From NCBI GenBank assembly GCA_964023205.1, contig OZ026845.1, positions 5,404,001-5,468,000 on the forward strand: 64,000 nucleotides of DNA, written 5' to 3'. Made by a program: the position numbers and the translations under genes. Source of the DNA: Lutraria lutraria (Eukaryota > Mollusca > Bivalvia > Venerida > Mactridae). The notes under the pieces are model-generated. The model ran no database searches. It worked only from the letters and a program-made list of their open reading frames with translations, and was not told the DNA's origin. Of the stretch, positions 1-15,600 are shown piece by piece. Positions within the stretch are counted from its first letter, which is position 1, and each line of letters opens with the position of its first letter.

Positions 1-449
1 AGAGGCTGTGCGAGTTTATTACCATGATACATAACTGGAAAAACACACAAGGTCAATTACTCAACATTAGATATGGGATAACAAATTAAGTTTTCGTCTA
101 AAAATTACTGAGTATGTAATTCCGCTTACACAGTCTGTATTTGCACTTTTAACTCGACGATGTGTCAACTTGATTAAGTATACATGTCTTATATGATATG
201 TTGTGTGAAAATGACAGCGTCCCATAGTAGAATATTAAGACTCATTCGTTGGTCAGGTGCCCCTATTAAGCGACTGATCTTGGTGTCTCGATCTCGCTCA
301 CTATTGCTAGACTGTTCAAAAGTTACCAACTATAAAAAGACGAAGTAATGTTTTTATATAGACCTAGCAGATGAATATCAATGGAAAACTAGGATGTACC
401 GATCTTGTCAAGTTGTATATGTTTTCTTTTCATTTGCAGGCACATTTAG
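1..449. other. Intron sequence of the SRCR gene (partial)
   Basis: This stretch precedes the first exon found and presumably separates the two halves of domain D1. It is AT-rich; I see no coding segment or recognisable repeat in it. Confidence 0.6.
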
Positions 450-605
450 GCGCAGCTTTCGGTGAAGGTAAAGGTGAAATATACTTAGACAATGTACAAT
501 GCACGGGCAAAGAGAAAAGTATTGGAGAATGTCAACATAATGGATGGGGTAACAACAACTGCAGACATTACGAGGACGCTGGAGTTGCATGTTATAATCA
601 TTCAG
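450..605 (+). CDS. Exon 1: second half of SRCR domain D1 (type A)
   Basis: The exon encodes GEGKG followed by four cysteines in the spacing QC-EC-NC-AC and ends CYNHS, the usual end of a type A domain here. The acceptor could be cag at 437-439 or ag at 448-449. The second is chosen because it gives the phase 1 start seen at equivalent exons such as 6412. The donor is gtgaga at 606. The first half of D1 lies left of the window. Confidence 0.82.
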
Positions 606-3600
606 GTGAGAATGTGAAACCATGTAATGTATGTTCACGAAATACCTTTTTACCTATTGTGATCGTTTGATGTCCGTCGTCCGTGTGTGCGTGCGTCAAC
701 AATTGCTTTAAACAACATCTCCTTCTTAACCGGGTGGCCAATTTAAATGATATTCATTGCATGAAGCTCTACCAAAGTTGTTAAAAATTTTAATTTCATT
801 GAAAACTCTGGTTGCCATGGCAACCAATATGAAAAGATTTTAAAATCTTCTTGTCCAAAACCACAGGGCTTAGAGCTTAATTATAGATATTTGGTGTGTA
901 GCATTGTCTAGTGGACCTCTACCAAGTTTGTTCAAATCAATGCCCTAGGGTCAAAATTGACCCCGCCCCAGGGGTCACTTGATTTTACATATAGACTTAT
1001 AAATGGAAGTTTTAAAAATCTTGTCAGATATTGGCCTCGCCCCAGGGGTCACTGGGTTTTATGTAGACTTATATAGGAAAATTTTAAAAATCTTCTTGTC
1101 AGAAACTACAATGCTTGAGCTTATATATTTGGTGTATAGAATTGTCTAGTGAACCTTTACCAAGTTTGTTCAAATTATTGCCCTAGGATGAAAATTGGCC
1201 TCGTCACAGGATCACTTAATTTTACAAAGGCAAATGATAATTTTCTCGAAGAGTCCTTTTATCTGTTGAGCGATATAATAATGTTGTTTAATTTCCGTCC
1301 ATCACACTGCTTCGCTATGTATTGAAACATATTCGGTTTAAAAGCTCTTGCTGACTCAAAATAAAACTTATTCTATCTTAGTGTAAGGAACGACAACTGT
1401 TGCTGTTACTTTTACCTAAATTGGTTCCCGCTGATTAGTGTGGTGTACTGCTACATGGAACGGGAACCCGTTTAACTGCTTAGACGGAATTTATACTCTT
1501 CTCTTCGTCTGAAAATATTTGTTAAAAACTAATTAAAATAATTAAAAGTATTGCATGACCTGTTTTTTGAACATGAATTATTATATTACAAGTGCAGTAT
1601 TCATCAGCAACATTAGTTTTCATTAGAGGTATTTATTTGTCCCCTTGGCTGCCGTTTATAGGTTTGACATATATTTCCGCGATATTTCTACATGGAGTAA
1701 ATTCTTTTCTTAAGTTGTCAAACATATTATACAACGTTAGGCGACTTCAAGACAGTGCATCTGTCAAACTCTAGTAACCAGACTTTTTGTGTCGAACAAA
1801 AAAAATGGTTTAAAACATCTTAATAAGCTGATATAAAAGTAAATTTTGCCTCAACACTTTAAGAACAAATTTTGATATTTTTTTGTGGTCTAGTGTCTGC
1901 AAGCAAATATATTAGATTTCTTAATTTATACTTCCCTCCTGAGTTCTCCGTAAATTTTCATTTTGTCTATTTTCAGTTCGATTGAATTCCAGGGGTAGAA
2001 CAAATCTTGGTACAGTTGAAATCCGTTCAAATAATGGCTGGGTGGAAGTTTGTGACCAGGAATGGGACACTGTTGATGCCCAGGTTTTGTGCAAAGAAAT
2101 GGGCTTTCAAGATGGACTTGCTTTATGCTGTTCAAAGTTGGGTATGGAACAGTCTGACTCAAGCCCAAATAGAGCCTTTACAAGTTTTTCTTGTAAGGGT
2201 CAAGAGAAAAGTTTGTCACTATGTCAGAAAACTAAAATGAACACAAAATGTGATGCTGCAAAGAGAGCCTCAGCAATATGTTATGACACACCTATACAAC
2301 AAGTGAATATGAGTGAGTTTTTTTTATTTATGTGGCTGTCTGAAATATATACCGTATTCCCCCGTTTAAACGCTCCCCCCCTAATAAACGCCCCCCACCC
2401 TTTTTTGCCAAAAAAAGTCGTAAGGACTTACCAGCTTTAAGAGTCTGACGTAAAATCCGTTTTTATTAAAGATAAAACACAATTAAATCCACTTTGAATA
2501 ATCGTATTAATCCAAATTAACACGTGAACAATAACTAAAACCTAGCGAAACCGCGTGGTTCTATCACTTTCGTACAGTAATACAGTAGATCTATGGACCA
2601 TTCGTGATGTTTATTAATGAGTTTTATTCGGCGATGTTATCCTTACGATACCTAAAGCGAAAGTAGATTTTCTGAAAATGATTACTTAGGTCACCTGGTC
2701 GATCTAAAAGTACAACGCGCATTTTCATTAATCCGTTATTTACGTGCTTATTTGTACAGATCAACATAAACAAGCACTAACTGTGCAAAATAAGGGTAAG
2801 ACCAAGTGCAATATATGCCTCGCGGCAATCTCATTTGTTAGAGGTGCGAAGTTGGCGATTCGAATCGCAATCAGGATTAACAATCATATCTGACACGCGA
2901 CTTCCACAATTGATTTTTGAATGACTTAACGCCATCGACAAAATGTCCGAGGACATATATAAACCAGTCTATTCAACTATTCCGGAGGTTAAAATTGCAA
3001 TTTATACACTTCCGCCACTCGTATAAAAATCCATCTGTAAAAAAGTTAATGTCCATCACTTTCACAGTGTTTGCCATTTTCTTCCGCAAATTTAAAGACT
3101 TTAACGTGTAAGATTGTTTACCCCTCGACTCCATGAAAGCTAATTTACTTAATTGACATGTACATAAAAACTTACACATTGGCGAGATTACGTCAGAGGA
3201 GATTACGTCAGACGCGCGGTAAACTCTGCAGCGACAGCGTGTTATTGATTTTTTACATGTAGTTTAACTAGTGCAACTGACTACATTATTTATCGTAGTA
3301 AAGCGCGCTGGGAATGACCGTTGATTAATATTGCATTAACACCGCGATATTTTTCGATGGCAAGTGTTTCAAATTCATTCATTTGACCTCCGGAAAATCT
3401 TTGGATACGGTATTCCAGATTTTTTTTTTTTTTTTTTGGTAAAATAGGATTACAATAAACGCCCCCCTTTTGGAAAAGGCATCGCCCCCGGGGGCGTCTA
3501 TTCGGGGGAATACGGTACTTGTCTTATCTTCCATAACCAGCATTGTGCAGATAATCATTCTTCATTTGTATTTTTGGCATTGATATTAAACTGATATAAA

Positions 3601-6600
3601 TTGAGTGACTTAAGTCATGAGGCTATACATTTGTAATTTGTTTTTAAGATTTTTGTAGAAAATGAATTAAATACTCATCATGACATGTCTCCGACCTTCA
3701 TCCTTTTAATCCATATTTTTTATTCTTAGGTTTTGCTGTTCGTCTTGGAAAGGGATCTGACCCTGAACAGTACTGGGGTGAAGTAAATGTCAGACGTCAG
3801 GGTGTTTGGGGACAGGTCTGTGCTATGGGTGATAATTGGAACAACAACTCGGCAGAGGTATGTCTTCTGATAAAGGACACAATAACTAGATTGAATTTGA
3901 TAGACATGGTTTATAAAATGGAGACTTTTCATCCAGTCTATTTAAAATCATATCTTCAAACCCACTACGCTATGAGGATCTGAAGACGACCTATAGAAGG
4001 TCTCTAGCCAATCGGCTCCTTGTTATCATAATTCTGAAAGTGATCTGATTCTATTTCTATCTGCAGTAAAAACCAATATTTGACTTGTAGATATCACGAA
4101 CACCTATTCTTATGTGACTAAATGTAATGGCAGCGCCCATGTGACTGAGATGTCATAATTATGTGCATGTTTATTAAATTTTCTATTTGGTTGCAGACAA
4201 ATATGTTATATGTAATTTAACATTTTATAACTAACTTTGAAATAACATTGTCAGGTAGAAAGTATTAAGATTGTAATATACTAGAAAATATTTTCCTAAT
4301 TTCTTGTATCCATAAGGTATATATTGTTATAACACTTATTAACTGCTAAGTCTTATTAGGTGCAAGCAATAATCCTATAAAAAAGCAGGGTGTTCACGAG
4401 CCATCAAAAGTTGAGGCTCAAACTGACTCTTAGCGGATGATGATTTGAAGTCAACAAAATTCCCTACTAATGCCATAGTAAATTTGTCCCTTTGGTATGA
4501 ACTCGCAAGATTTGGAAGCTTAATTTTGTTGATTTCAAGAGTCGAAATGCTGTTTTATGGGTCAAATGTGAGCCCTAATAAAGGTGCAATTCTGGCATTC
4601 ATCATGTCATATTTTGTCCATTGTTAAACTTTTGTCTAAGTATTATTGCTATTTATTTTCACGCAGATTGTGTGTAAACAGTTAGGCTTCAAGAGTGGAG
4701 TAGCATATGGCACAGTGGAAGAAACCTTTATGCCCAGTTGGATAATTGATATGAACTGCACTGGTACAGAAAAATCACTGGAATATTGTGTGAAAGGACA
4801 ATGGGGTCGACCTGTGAGATCTTGTAAACCTGCATATGCTTTATGCTATAAAAAAAGTAAGCACAAGTTTATACTATGAATACTTAATTTATATATACAG
4901 TGAAACCTGTGTTAGTGACCACCCTCAAATAAAAGTCACCCTATGAATAAAGGTCATCATTTTAAAAACCGTCATTGATCATTTAGAAACTGAATGAAAG
5001 TTCAGCTTTCCATAGCAATCACACACTTGGCACGCATGAATTTTGATTTTCTATATTGTTAAACTGTTGCAGTGCAAGTCTATGTAAGTTCAGGTTCCAT
5101 GAGTACCTTCATTACTTTGATTATTTGCTTGTACTTACAGAGGTCAGCATCAGTTTGAAAGGTGGAGGAAGCTATTACGGCCGTGTTGAAATACAACATG
5201 ATGATGTTGTTGGTACAATATGTGACAAAGCCTGGTCCACCAGTGATGCTAGAGTTGTATGCAAACAATTAGGATTTGCTGACGGAGATCCTGTGTTAGG
5301 TGATTATAAAATTTATCTTAAAAATGTTTAGATTCAGGATTACAAAAATGGAATAACTTGATAAAGCCTGAAGAAACATAGTTGTGGTAACAGTTACCCC
5401 CAACAATGCATTTTGGGCACTGAGTTTTTAACTGTGAAACAGTGATATATCTGAAGTTCAAAATTATATGAGAAGAATAATTATTGTATCTGCCAAGTAC
5501 AAAAGGTATGCTTAGGAAAAATGCAACAATGTAACAATTAATAATTTGTAAACCTCACTGTTTATGCATGTCTGTCTGTCTGTTTGTTTGCACCAAACTT
5601 TAACCTTGCTTATAAAATCAAAACTGTTCCACCTACAAATCATCAAACTTCATAAGAATATTGGTTCCTCATGACAATCTCTACAGGACCTGTGCATTTT
5701 CAGGTCAGTAGGTCAAAGGTCAAAAACACATCTTGTTTCTTACCTTATGTTGTGATGTTTTGTTTAATTTCTCAAATTGACATTAGACTTCATTGATGAA
5801 CATTATGACTAATTGTTCCCTAAAGTTCAAACTTATTCTACTTATATATGTGCATAAATATCATTAAATAGTGAGAAAGACTTTCTACAGCTAGTGAATT
5901 AGAACGCCTAGATCCTGTTTATTTTATGCAAGCCCCTAATGGATAAAATATGGAATTGAATCTGTGCAGAATTTTACATAATAATTAGTTTGAAGTTTCT
6001 TACAGTCTGAGCATTGATATGATCAGGATTTGTTTTAAAGAAATAAGGAACATATTGTGCACTTGTTAGTGAAAGATGGGGTGGAATAACATGAAAGATG
6101 CAGATTTGGGTGATATTCATAATCCAAAAAATATAATACAGAAATATAGTTTGGAGAGAAATATAACTTACTATCTGAGGGGAAGATGCTGACTGTCAGC
6201 ATCTTTTTCTTGTTAAAAAATCCTGATGAAATTTGTAATTAATGAAACTGAACAATAGTTCAGCTTTCCATAGCCTTTACTCTCTTGGCATGCATGAATA
6301 TTTATGCAGACCTAAGTACTACATTTATCTACATCCAACTGCTGAACTAGTTCCCACTTCATGAGCAATTTCAGTACTTTGATTTTTCCTATTCACACTT
6401 TTTTCTTTCAGGATCCTATTATGGTGAAGGTAAAGGTGAAATAATGATGAATGGACTGGGTTGCTATGGACATGAAACTAACATTGTACACTGTAGAAAT
6501 AAGGGCTGGATGTCGTATAATGGGTCTTCGTGTGAAGAACACAAAAATGATGCCTCCGTTGTCTGCTACAAAAATGGTAAGTATTATTCAGATCATATTA

Positions 6601-9600
6601 TACATTTTTACCTTTTGGGGAAAGGACCTGGTGGTGGGCCTTTAGAAAGGGTAAAATCATGTACTGAGTGGAAAGAGAGAACAATAGCATGGCAATGCCC
6701 TGCCAATATTTATTTTATTTACAGTTAGGGGTGACTATTGGGTCCAGTTTTTACTATTGCAATACTATTGCTATTGCTTAAAGTACAATCCTATACTATT
6801 GCTATTGATGGAAACTATTGCGATACTATTGCAATAGTTATTGCCAAGATTTGAAAACCACAGAGATTAACTTGTAAATGCAAATTTGCACAGTGTAAGA
6901 TACAACTTTGCTGTAAATACATACTAAATGTTTGTGGAAATGATTTGACAGAAATAGATTTAAAGAGTTTGATGTGCGGCTTTATTTAAAATAATTTTTA
7001 TGACAAGATGCAACGGAAATTGTTTTAAATTAATAATAAATTTTATAAGAAGGGTAGTATCGAAACTATTGATATTTGAGCTAACTATTGGCGATACTTA
7101 TTGGATCAAGACTTTTACTCTCGGAACATTCGGGATCGCAATGCATCGATATTTCAATGCATCGATATTCCGATGCATGGGCCCAACCCTAATAACGGTA
7201 TCAACAGGTTATAACATTTTCTTACAGTGAGGCTATCAAGGGGAGATCACTCACATGGTGTCGTACAGATTATGGAGGATAACTGGTCTGTATTGTGTGG
7301 GGAGGGATTCACAGATAGAGAAGCTAGTGTTGTTTGTAAGCAATTAGGCTTCAAGGATGGTATGGCGCTTGGAATGAGTTCTTTTGGTACATTTTATGGG
7401 AAGTATGTTCGACCAAATGTCACATGCAATGGTACTGAGGCATCCATTTTAGACTGTAAATATGACAAATTTCGTGCATGTCAGAAAGACTCTTTTCTAG
7501 GATATGCTGTGGTTTCGTGTTTTAATGGAGCTGTCAGCAAAGGTAAGTATTGTGGTTTTGGTTTGTTTGTTGATAATGTGTCCTTGAAATCTTAACAGAC
7601 TGTGGTCCAATGGTTAGATTACTGGACTTGTTTTCTGACGATCTAAGTTTGAATCCTGGAATTGGCAGGTCATACTCTGCTAAGAAAATTTGACAAAATA
7701 TATGTGGAGAGGTTGCCAGCTATTGTTGTAGGATAAATAAGTACTGATTATAGTACACTTCCAGGAAAGTCTGTTGGCGAATCGGCTGCCATAATTATAT
7801 GACTGAAATATTGTTTAAAAAAAACAACAACATAATTCGAAAGCATAGTAGCATAATCTTGTAAATGACATAATTTGCTGCTATTTTATGACATTCTGTG
7901 GTGAGATAAAATGACTCTCATACAATCCCTGATTAGATACCTTGGCTAGCTAATTATACCTTCATTAATTATTTTACTGACATTGTGTTTCTCTACCTAT
8001 TACAGTTAAGACTTGAACCAATGTTATATAAACATGTTATAGTATTTGTAGCGTAGACTCTTTTAGAAATCGGCAGCATTTATTTAAAACATTTTATGTA
8101 CATCATGTAGACAAAAAGATGAAACTAGAAGATGGAGACGGGGAACATCGTGGAAAAAATAACACCAGCAAAGCAGGTCATGGTCGTGTAACGGTACAAC
8201 AGTATGGTATATGGGGCCGAGTCTGTCCTAACTCATGGGATGATAACGATGCCACTGTAGTGTGTAGAATGTTAGGATATGCTGGTGGAGTTGCTTACAA
8301 GTACAGTTCATCAGGTAAAACCTATCTTGTTTCTTATAACTGCATAGTCAAGATTTTCCAGAGAAATTTTGCATTAATTGTTAACTGTCTGTCAATCATA
8401 TTTGTATGCACTTAATTATGATGTTTTAGAATTTTGTTATTTATTTTCATTGACACTGTCTCCATTTCACTCATTTACACGTTGACAATTGTTACCATCA
8501 GTTAACTATGGTTCATTTTGCTAATTAGTTATTTTTTTCTCTGGTTTTTTTCTTTTAAGTTATCATATAATCTTGTCTCATTTGGTAATGTTTTCATGAA
8601 ACTTGGAAAATGGAGGGTAGTTTTGTTTCATAAGTTGATCAAAATTAGGCAAACACCATCTATGCACTTAGAAAACAGCTATTGATGTTTTTCTTGGATG
8701 AATTTTATTACTATGAAATCACACTCTACTGCATTCTAGGTATTGTTTCTTTTGTCCAGAAAATTGCCAAAATGAACAATAAAAAGTTGTGCGTGAAATA
8801 CATGTCTCAGGATCAGAATTGTTGATGACTGAACTATAACTAAAATCTGAAATAAGCACAAAAAATATTAAATTGATGACTACCAGTATTAAGTGCATGT
8901 GTACCTGATTCTGTTGATGTTCATCAATCATCTGGGCCAAACTTACTGGCATTCTATAATAGATTATGGTTTTAGTAAACTACAATCAAACCTGTAAACA
9001 AAGGCCATCCTTTGGAATGACAAAATGTGTTCTTTATTGATAGGTGGCCTTTATTCATAGGTCATTTTGTTCTAAATAGTGGATGAAAGTTTTTAAAAGA
9101 ATGGCCTTTATTGACAGGATGACCTTTATTGACAGGGTGACCTTTATTTGAAGTGGCCATTAACACAGGTCAGACTGTATAAACAAATTTTAACAAAGTT
9201 CAATGTTTTCAGATTGAAATGTTATTTTATTGTGTCATTTTATACATATTTTAATTAATCAAAACAGAATCTGGTTAGAATCAGCTGCAGCTATGAAAAA
9301 GAATTTTCCGCATGATTAAGATTTGATTGTAAAATCTTGTCTCCAAATTCAGGCAGTTTAAATTCAATAAAGTGTTGAATAAGATTAAAATATATTTTTT
9401 GCAATTTGCTTCTTTTACATCTATTATGGGAAATGTTTGTATGTGTTAAACAATGTTCAAATGCTGTTTGATCACAGATGGCTTACATAGCTTTATAGAG
9501 TAAATAAATAGTTTTATAAACACTAGCATGTAATTATAATCATGTAATACCTTTTACTGTATGATGTTTTTATAGTTTAATGCTTAATTAATTGTAAAAT

Positions 9601-12600
9601 TTTAAAACATGTAATGAAAGCATAAGAAATCTATCTCTACAGCTGAAACACTATACCACTATCCATAAACAAGGAAATACAATTACCATAACCACAGGTG
9701 TAGATTATTTTTAATATCTTAATGTATTTATAGGGACAATATGTTACATTAATATGGTTATTTAGATGCAGACATAAAATGATAGTTCACTGAACGTGAA
9801 TATTGAACTGAATTTCTAAACATCTACCGTAATCACTTGTGTATGAGACACATGTTTTTATGTCCAAAATCGGGTACAAATATCCGGTGTGCCTTATACA
9901 TAGTTTTAGAACTCAATTAGAATTGGTCAAATTGTGACAAACTGAATACAGTAACTGTTGTTCACCAGAGAAAATCTTTGCAATTGGTTTGTAAAAATGT
10001 CTAAGGGGATAAATCTTTCGTAATGTTTATCTAATAACCAATACGGTTCTGTACATTTCCCGAATGACGTTATAAATCATACATCTATGAAGTTTGAAAA
10101 TCATTGACAAATGTTTGCCAATCGTTCTGCTAATTATAAGAAAATCAAAGTGTTCAGAAGTTTGAGTACGTGTTGACAGGTTGAGCAATTAAATGACGTT
10201 ATACTTTAAAAAGTCATTATCATGTTTTCGTAATACTTACATAATGCAAAAACAAACAAAATGGTGCAGATTGTTTTTTCATTTTCTTGTCATTTCTTTG
10301 GTCATACTTCTTTGCTAAATTTTTGTGTGTTTTACTCATGGAGATATTTTCCCCTAAAATATCTGCTGAATTTTTACTGGCATCTTATATACAGGTACGT
10401 GCGATCTATACACAAGTGATTATGGTGACTTGTATTTTATAGCCCTGGAAAATCACTCTTTGTTACTTTACCCGATGGACTTTAATATGTTCAATGCAAC
10501 ATTGACTTTGAATACTCATTTACTTTATATTGATTGACTGTTAGTATTGTAAAACATAAGAATTAATTTACTTAATTGGGTTCTTCCATAAATCCTCAGT
10601 GTATTTGCTTGTCATGAACATCAAGAAATTAGTCTGCCTCTGGTTAGAAGATGGTATTTGAAGAAAAACGTTTTTGAAAATTAGACTGTTTTTTTTCAGT
10701 ATCTTAATAAACTTTTAGTTAAGCTATTTCCGTGCTTCGAAGACAAAACTCTTGTCTTGTTTACTGTTAATAAATGTCAAGATACTGTCTCATTCATGTT
10801 AACATTTTCTGACCTTTCATAAAATCTTGTTTACATTTATATTGTTTGTTTGCAAAGCTTTTAATTTCCCTAAAAATTACATTATACCAGTAATCAGCAG
10901 ATTGTTGTATAAATAAATAAACACTGTTTAAAAAAATGTTAATGTTCATATACTTGTATACATGTATGCTGTTGTCTGGTAAACAAAATTAAGGCTTAGT
11001 TGGACTGTTTAAGTGCTGTTTTACACAGAGTGTCATTCTTGTGTACAGTCAAATCTTCTGTTAGCAGCCTCCTTAGAATGAAGGCCATCCTGTGAATAAA
11101 GGTCGTTCTTACAAAAACTATCATCCATTATTTAGAACAATACGACCTTCAAATAAAGGCTGCCTGTCAATAAAGGCCACATTTTGTGCTTCCCAAGGAT
11201 GGCATTTGTTCACAGGTTTGACTGTATTTCAGATGAACAATTATTTAGTTATATCATTAAGGATGCATGTTTATGTCTTGTCATTATTTTTGTGTTCATT
11301 TCATGCATCACCTATAAGGTTATATTTAGAAAATAGTTTTTTTGCTGTCATCTGTCTGGCTTTTGGCAAAATCCTGCAAGCAAAGTTTAAACAGGTTCGA
11401 GAGATGAAAACCAAAGATTTTTAACTGTGCCCTAAAATATATCTTTTTGTGCACTTACGCAGCTATCAGTGTACAGAAAGCAATTTACTGTAAAAATTTA
11501 AGAAATGAATAAGATTGTTTTGTTATTGATGTGGTATTCTGTTTGATGTGTGTGCTGTTTGTTTTATGGTTTGTGTATTTCCTTTATACAAACACTGGTT
11601 TCATATTTGCTCAATCTTTTCATTCCTGAAAAATTGCATTGCATGTAATGTGTTATTCGTTTAAACTTGTTTACTTCAGTGATTGTCTACATTAGAATAT
11701 TCAGGAGAATACCCAAACTGCACCAATCAATGTTTGAATTTATACTTTGAATGTAAACTCAGACAATTTATTGCTTGCTAACTCCTTTTATACATGTTTG
11801 CAGCATATGTGCATATGGATTTTAAATGGTCTTATAATGACCTTTCATCATCAATTATTAGATCATTATTAACCAGGTTTACACAAAGTGAAATCTGGTT
11901 ACTAGAATGCCGAATATGGTGGGCCTAATGGCGGGCGGGTGTCAAACAGGCTGTGTCCGGTCAATAACTTAAGTTTGAATTGACCAATCTTGACCAAATT
12001 TGGTATGTAGGATCCTTGAATGAAAACTTAGCCTGGGATTGTATTTTGGGTCTGTGGGGTCAATGTCACTGTTACTAAAAACAGAAAATCAGTGTCCGGT
12101 AAATAACTTAAGTTTGGAATGACCAATGTTGACTAAACTTGGTATTTAGCATCCTTGAATCAAAACCTAGCCTGGGATTGTATTTGGGGTCGTGGGGTCA
12201 AGGTCACTGTTACTAAATTAGAAAATCAGTGTCAAGTTTGGAATGACCTGAGTTGACTAAACCGGGTATTTAGAATCCTTGCATGAAAGCTTTGCTTGGG
12301 ATTGTATTTGGCGTCAGTTGGGTCAAGGTCACTATACTAAAAATAGAAAATCAGATTTCAGTGAATAACTTAATCAAAGATTAAGATATTGTGATGTACT
12401 TTCGTATGTAGGTAGCTAACATGCAGTCCATGCTGTTGAATTGCATCTAGGACCAGTAGGGTCAAGGTCACTGTTACTAATCATAGAAAATCGTGTTTCT
12501 GGTCAATAACTCAAGTAAGGATTGAGATATTGCAATGAAAATTTGAGTGTTGGTACATGTAGCTTACATCCAGTCCATGCTTTTGTATTGAATCAATGGC

Positions 12601-15600
12601 CAGTAGGGTCAAGGTCACTGTTACTAAATATAGAAATCAGTTTCCGGGCAATTACCGGTACTTAAGTTTGGAATGACTGATCTTGACTAAACTGGGTATT
12701 TAACAACTTTGCATGAAAGCTTAGTTTGGAATTGTATTTGGGGTCAGTTTTGTCATGGTCACTGTTACTAAAAATAGAAAATCCTGAGAACCCTGATATA
12801 TTTCATCCCTTCAAGTTCAACCTCAATCACATATTCAAGTTTGTATACCATTAGTTCATGTTGTATCATTTTTCAATGTGATCTATTTTCCAGGAAATGG
12901 TCCATACACTTTAGGAAAGGTTGGTTGCCTTGGTAACGAGTCTAGTTTATTTGAGTGCCCTGTTAGTAGTGGGTTATGCGATGCTCAATTTTCCTCGGGA
13001 GATGCTGGTGTTCTGTGTTATGCAATGCGAAGTAAGTTAATTTTTTGTATTGTAACAAATATATTGTGATACACATTTATAAATTTGCACCTTAAAACAA
13101 AATCTTAGCATGAATAATCAAACTAAAACACTATATAAATACAATCTATTAATTAGAAATTACAGGAAACAAGTGAGGTATGCATTGGTGCTTTACACCA
13201 GGACAAAAAAACATTGGAAATAAGAATAGGGATATGAATGCCCTGTTCTCATGTATCTACTCCCCTCTCTAGGGTGGCTCTGAAATGATCATAGCTGTCA
13301 AATGAGCCATTAAACAACTGATGTAATTCAATAAACAAATTATTTTTACATTGCATCATAATCACTACAATATATATATATAAATCTTGAAGCCCTAATT
13401 ACTCTTCAACTGTTACATTTCTATAGAACCAGCATTAAGATTGGTCGGATCTGCTAACTCAGGACATCTTGAGATAATAATGGACACTTTCACTGGAACT
13501 ATCTGTGATTTCGGTTGGTCAAGATATGATGCTAGTGTGGCTTGTAAACAGCTGGGCTTTCAAGATGGGGAACCTAGGAAGTAAGATCTGGTTTATGCAT
13601 GTTTATATCTGAATATGATTTTTAGAAACTAAAGTCCAGCTTTCCATAGCTTATCTCTCGCTCAGTGCGCATTAATTTTTATGCATTTATCAACATCCAC
13701 CATATATTTTTTAAACTAGTTCCGTGTTCATTTTGCAGTGCAAATCTATGTAAATTCAGTTTCCATGAGCACTTACAGTAATTTGAATTTACATATGCTG
13801 ATAAGTCATGCCTGCTAATATCCTAGTGAAAGGCTCGAAAACTGAAAATGATTCAATAATAACATTAGAATGATGTAAAGTTTAGCTTATTTTACCCAAA
13901 TCTCTACACCCTCCTGCAGCACATATTGTGAGCTATTATTTGTATGTCTCCAGCATCTTCTAATGAGGAATGTGCCTCACAAGGATCTTAAACTTAACCT
14001 CTTTGTCTACAATTCTTTGTTCAACTGGCTGAGCTTATTAGACACACTCTAATTTGAAGTATTTACATGTATATTGTTAACTATATCTATGACATATACA
14101 CTGTATCATACTACAAACATGCATACTCTCATAGATACATTAGTTGCTACCTGGCCTTCGTAATAATAAAACATATACAATATACATAGTATTGTTTTAT
14201 TCAATGTGTAAATAATATAATACAATATAAAAGCACTACATAATTGAATGTCGTCATTTCTGTTTTCAGTCATTATCCGTCAGCTGACGGGGCCACAGTT
14301 GTTATGTCGTCTATGGGTTGTTTTGGCGGTGAAAGTTCCATCTTTATGTGTCGTAACCCTGGTTGGCAAAAGAATATTGATGAGAGATGTTATGAAGCCA
14401 ACAGAAATGCCGGTGTATTCTGTTACAATAATGGTAAATACATAAATTATGGTAATGTATTCTAATAGTTTGTTGATACCATCATTGCCAAAGGTAAATT
14501 CCAGTTAGGCTATTTATTTGCTATTTTTTGTTGTTTAAATAATAAATATTTTAATTCCAGGTGATTTTTAACATGCAAAGTGTATTGTTTGAGGAGGAGC
14601 AGCCTAAAAAAGAGTATTAATTGTTCTTATTTTTGTTTGTCTTGTATATTCCTTTATTAGCTTGTCTGTTTTCGAAGAAAATTTGAGCTATTGTGATCAT
14701 TGAGTTGTATGCATATGTGCAAAATCTTTAATGTAGCTTATAACATAGAAATTGTAAGAGGTAGCAGCATGAAACTTCATAGGTGGATATATCTCACTGA
14801 GGGAGGTGGTGAACAGATAAACGTTGGCACAGCTTGCAGCACTCTTGTTTCTATGGAAATATTCCAATATTTCAGAGGTTTGTCCTATAATCCTATGTCA
14901 CTCTTTTTTATAACCTTATAATATACAATATTCTTCTGTTTGTAGTTCGTATTACTGGTGGGCAAAACAATGAGAACTCTTCAGCAGGAAAAGTTGAAAT
15001 GTATCACCATGGTAACTGGGTAACAATGTGTGCAGAAGGTTTTGATGACCATGATGCAAGGGTTGTTTGTCGAGAACTTGGATTTCCCAACTACAAGGCT
15101 TTGGTTCCCGGTATGTTGTTAGATATGAACATACAAAAATAACCAATATGGGTCATGTGACAAATTTCTTGTATAAAAATACACATGATCATTCATTGAG
15201 TTTGTTTGACTAACATATCTGGTAAAATAATAAAGCACAATCTAAAACAAAGGTTGACTTCTTTTTGTGCCTGGTAAGGCCTTAAAAACTTTGTTACTGG
15301 TTTCATGCGCATTGAAAATAGTGTAGGTAGGTAGGTAGGGATTTTTTTTTTTTTATTCTTAAAAGTGTATGGAAAGGTAAAGAGGTGAGACAGTGATGTA
15401 GTATTCCTCAGGCCTGATAAAAAGTCTAGGGTCCCTGGGAAATTAGGCTAGATTGGGAAACTAGAAACTTTTTTTACGCCTGATGGCAGATTAATATGTA
15501 TTAGTTGTTTGTAAAGAACATACTTATGAACACTCCTTTTATATCAGAGATGTAAGTTTTCTGATGCTTGACAATATGTCTCAATATAAAAATATTTTGT

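Noticed and set aside
440..449. Earlier acceptor for exon 1 at 439
   Set aside because: It would start the exon in phase 0, whereas equivalent type A second-half exons start in phase 1; the AG at 448-449 fits.
11092..11424. 110-residue open frame
   Set aside because: It starts inside a MITE copy and has no domain features.
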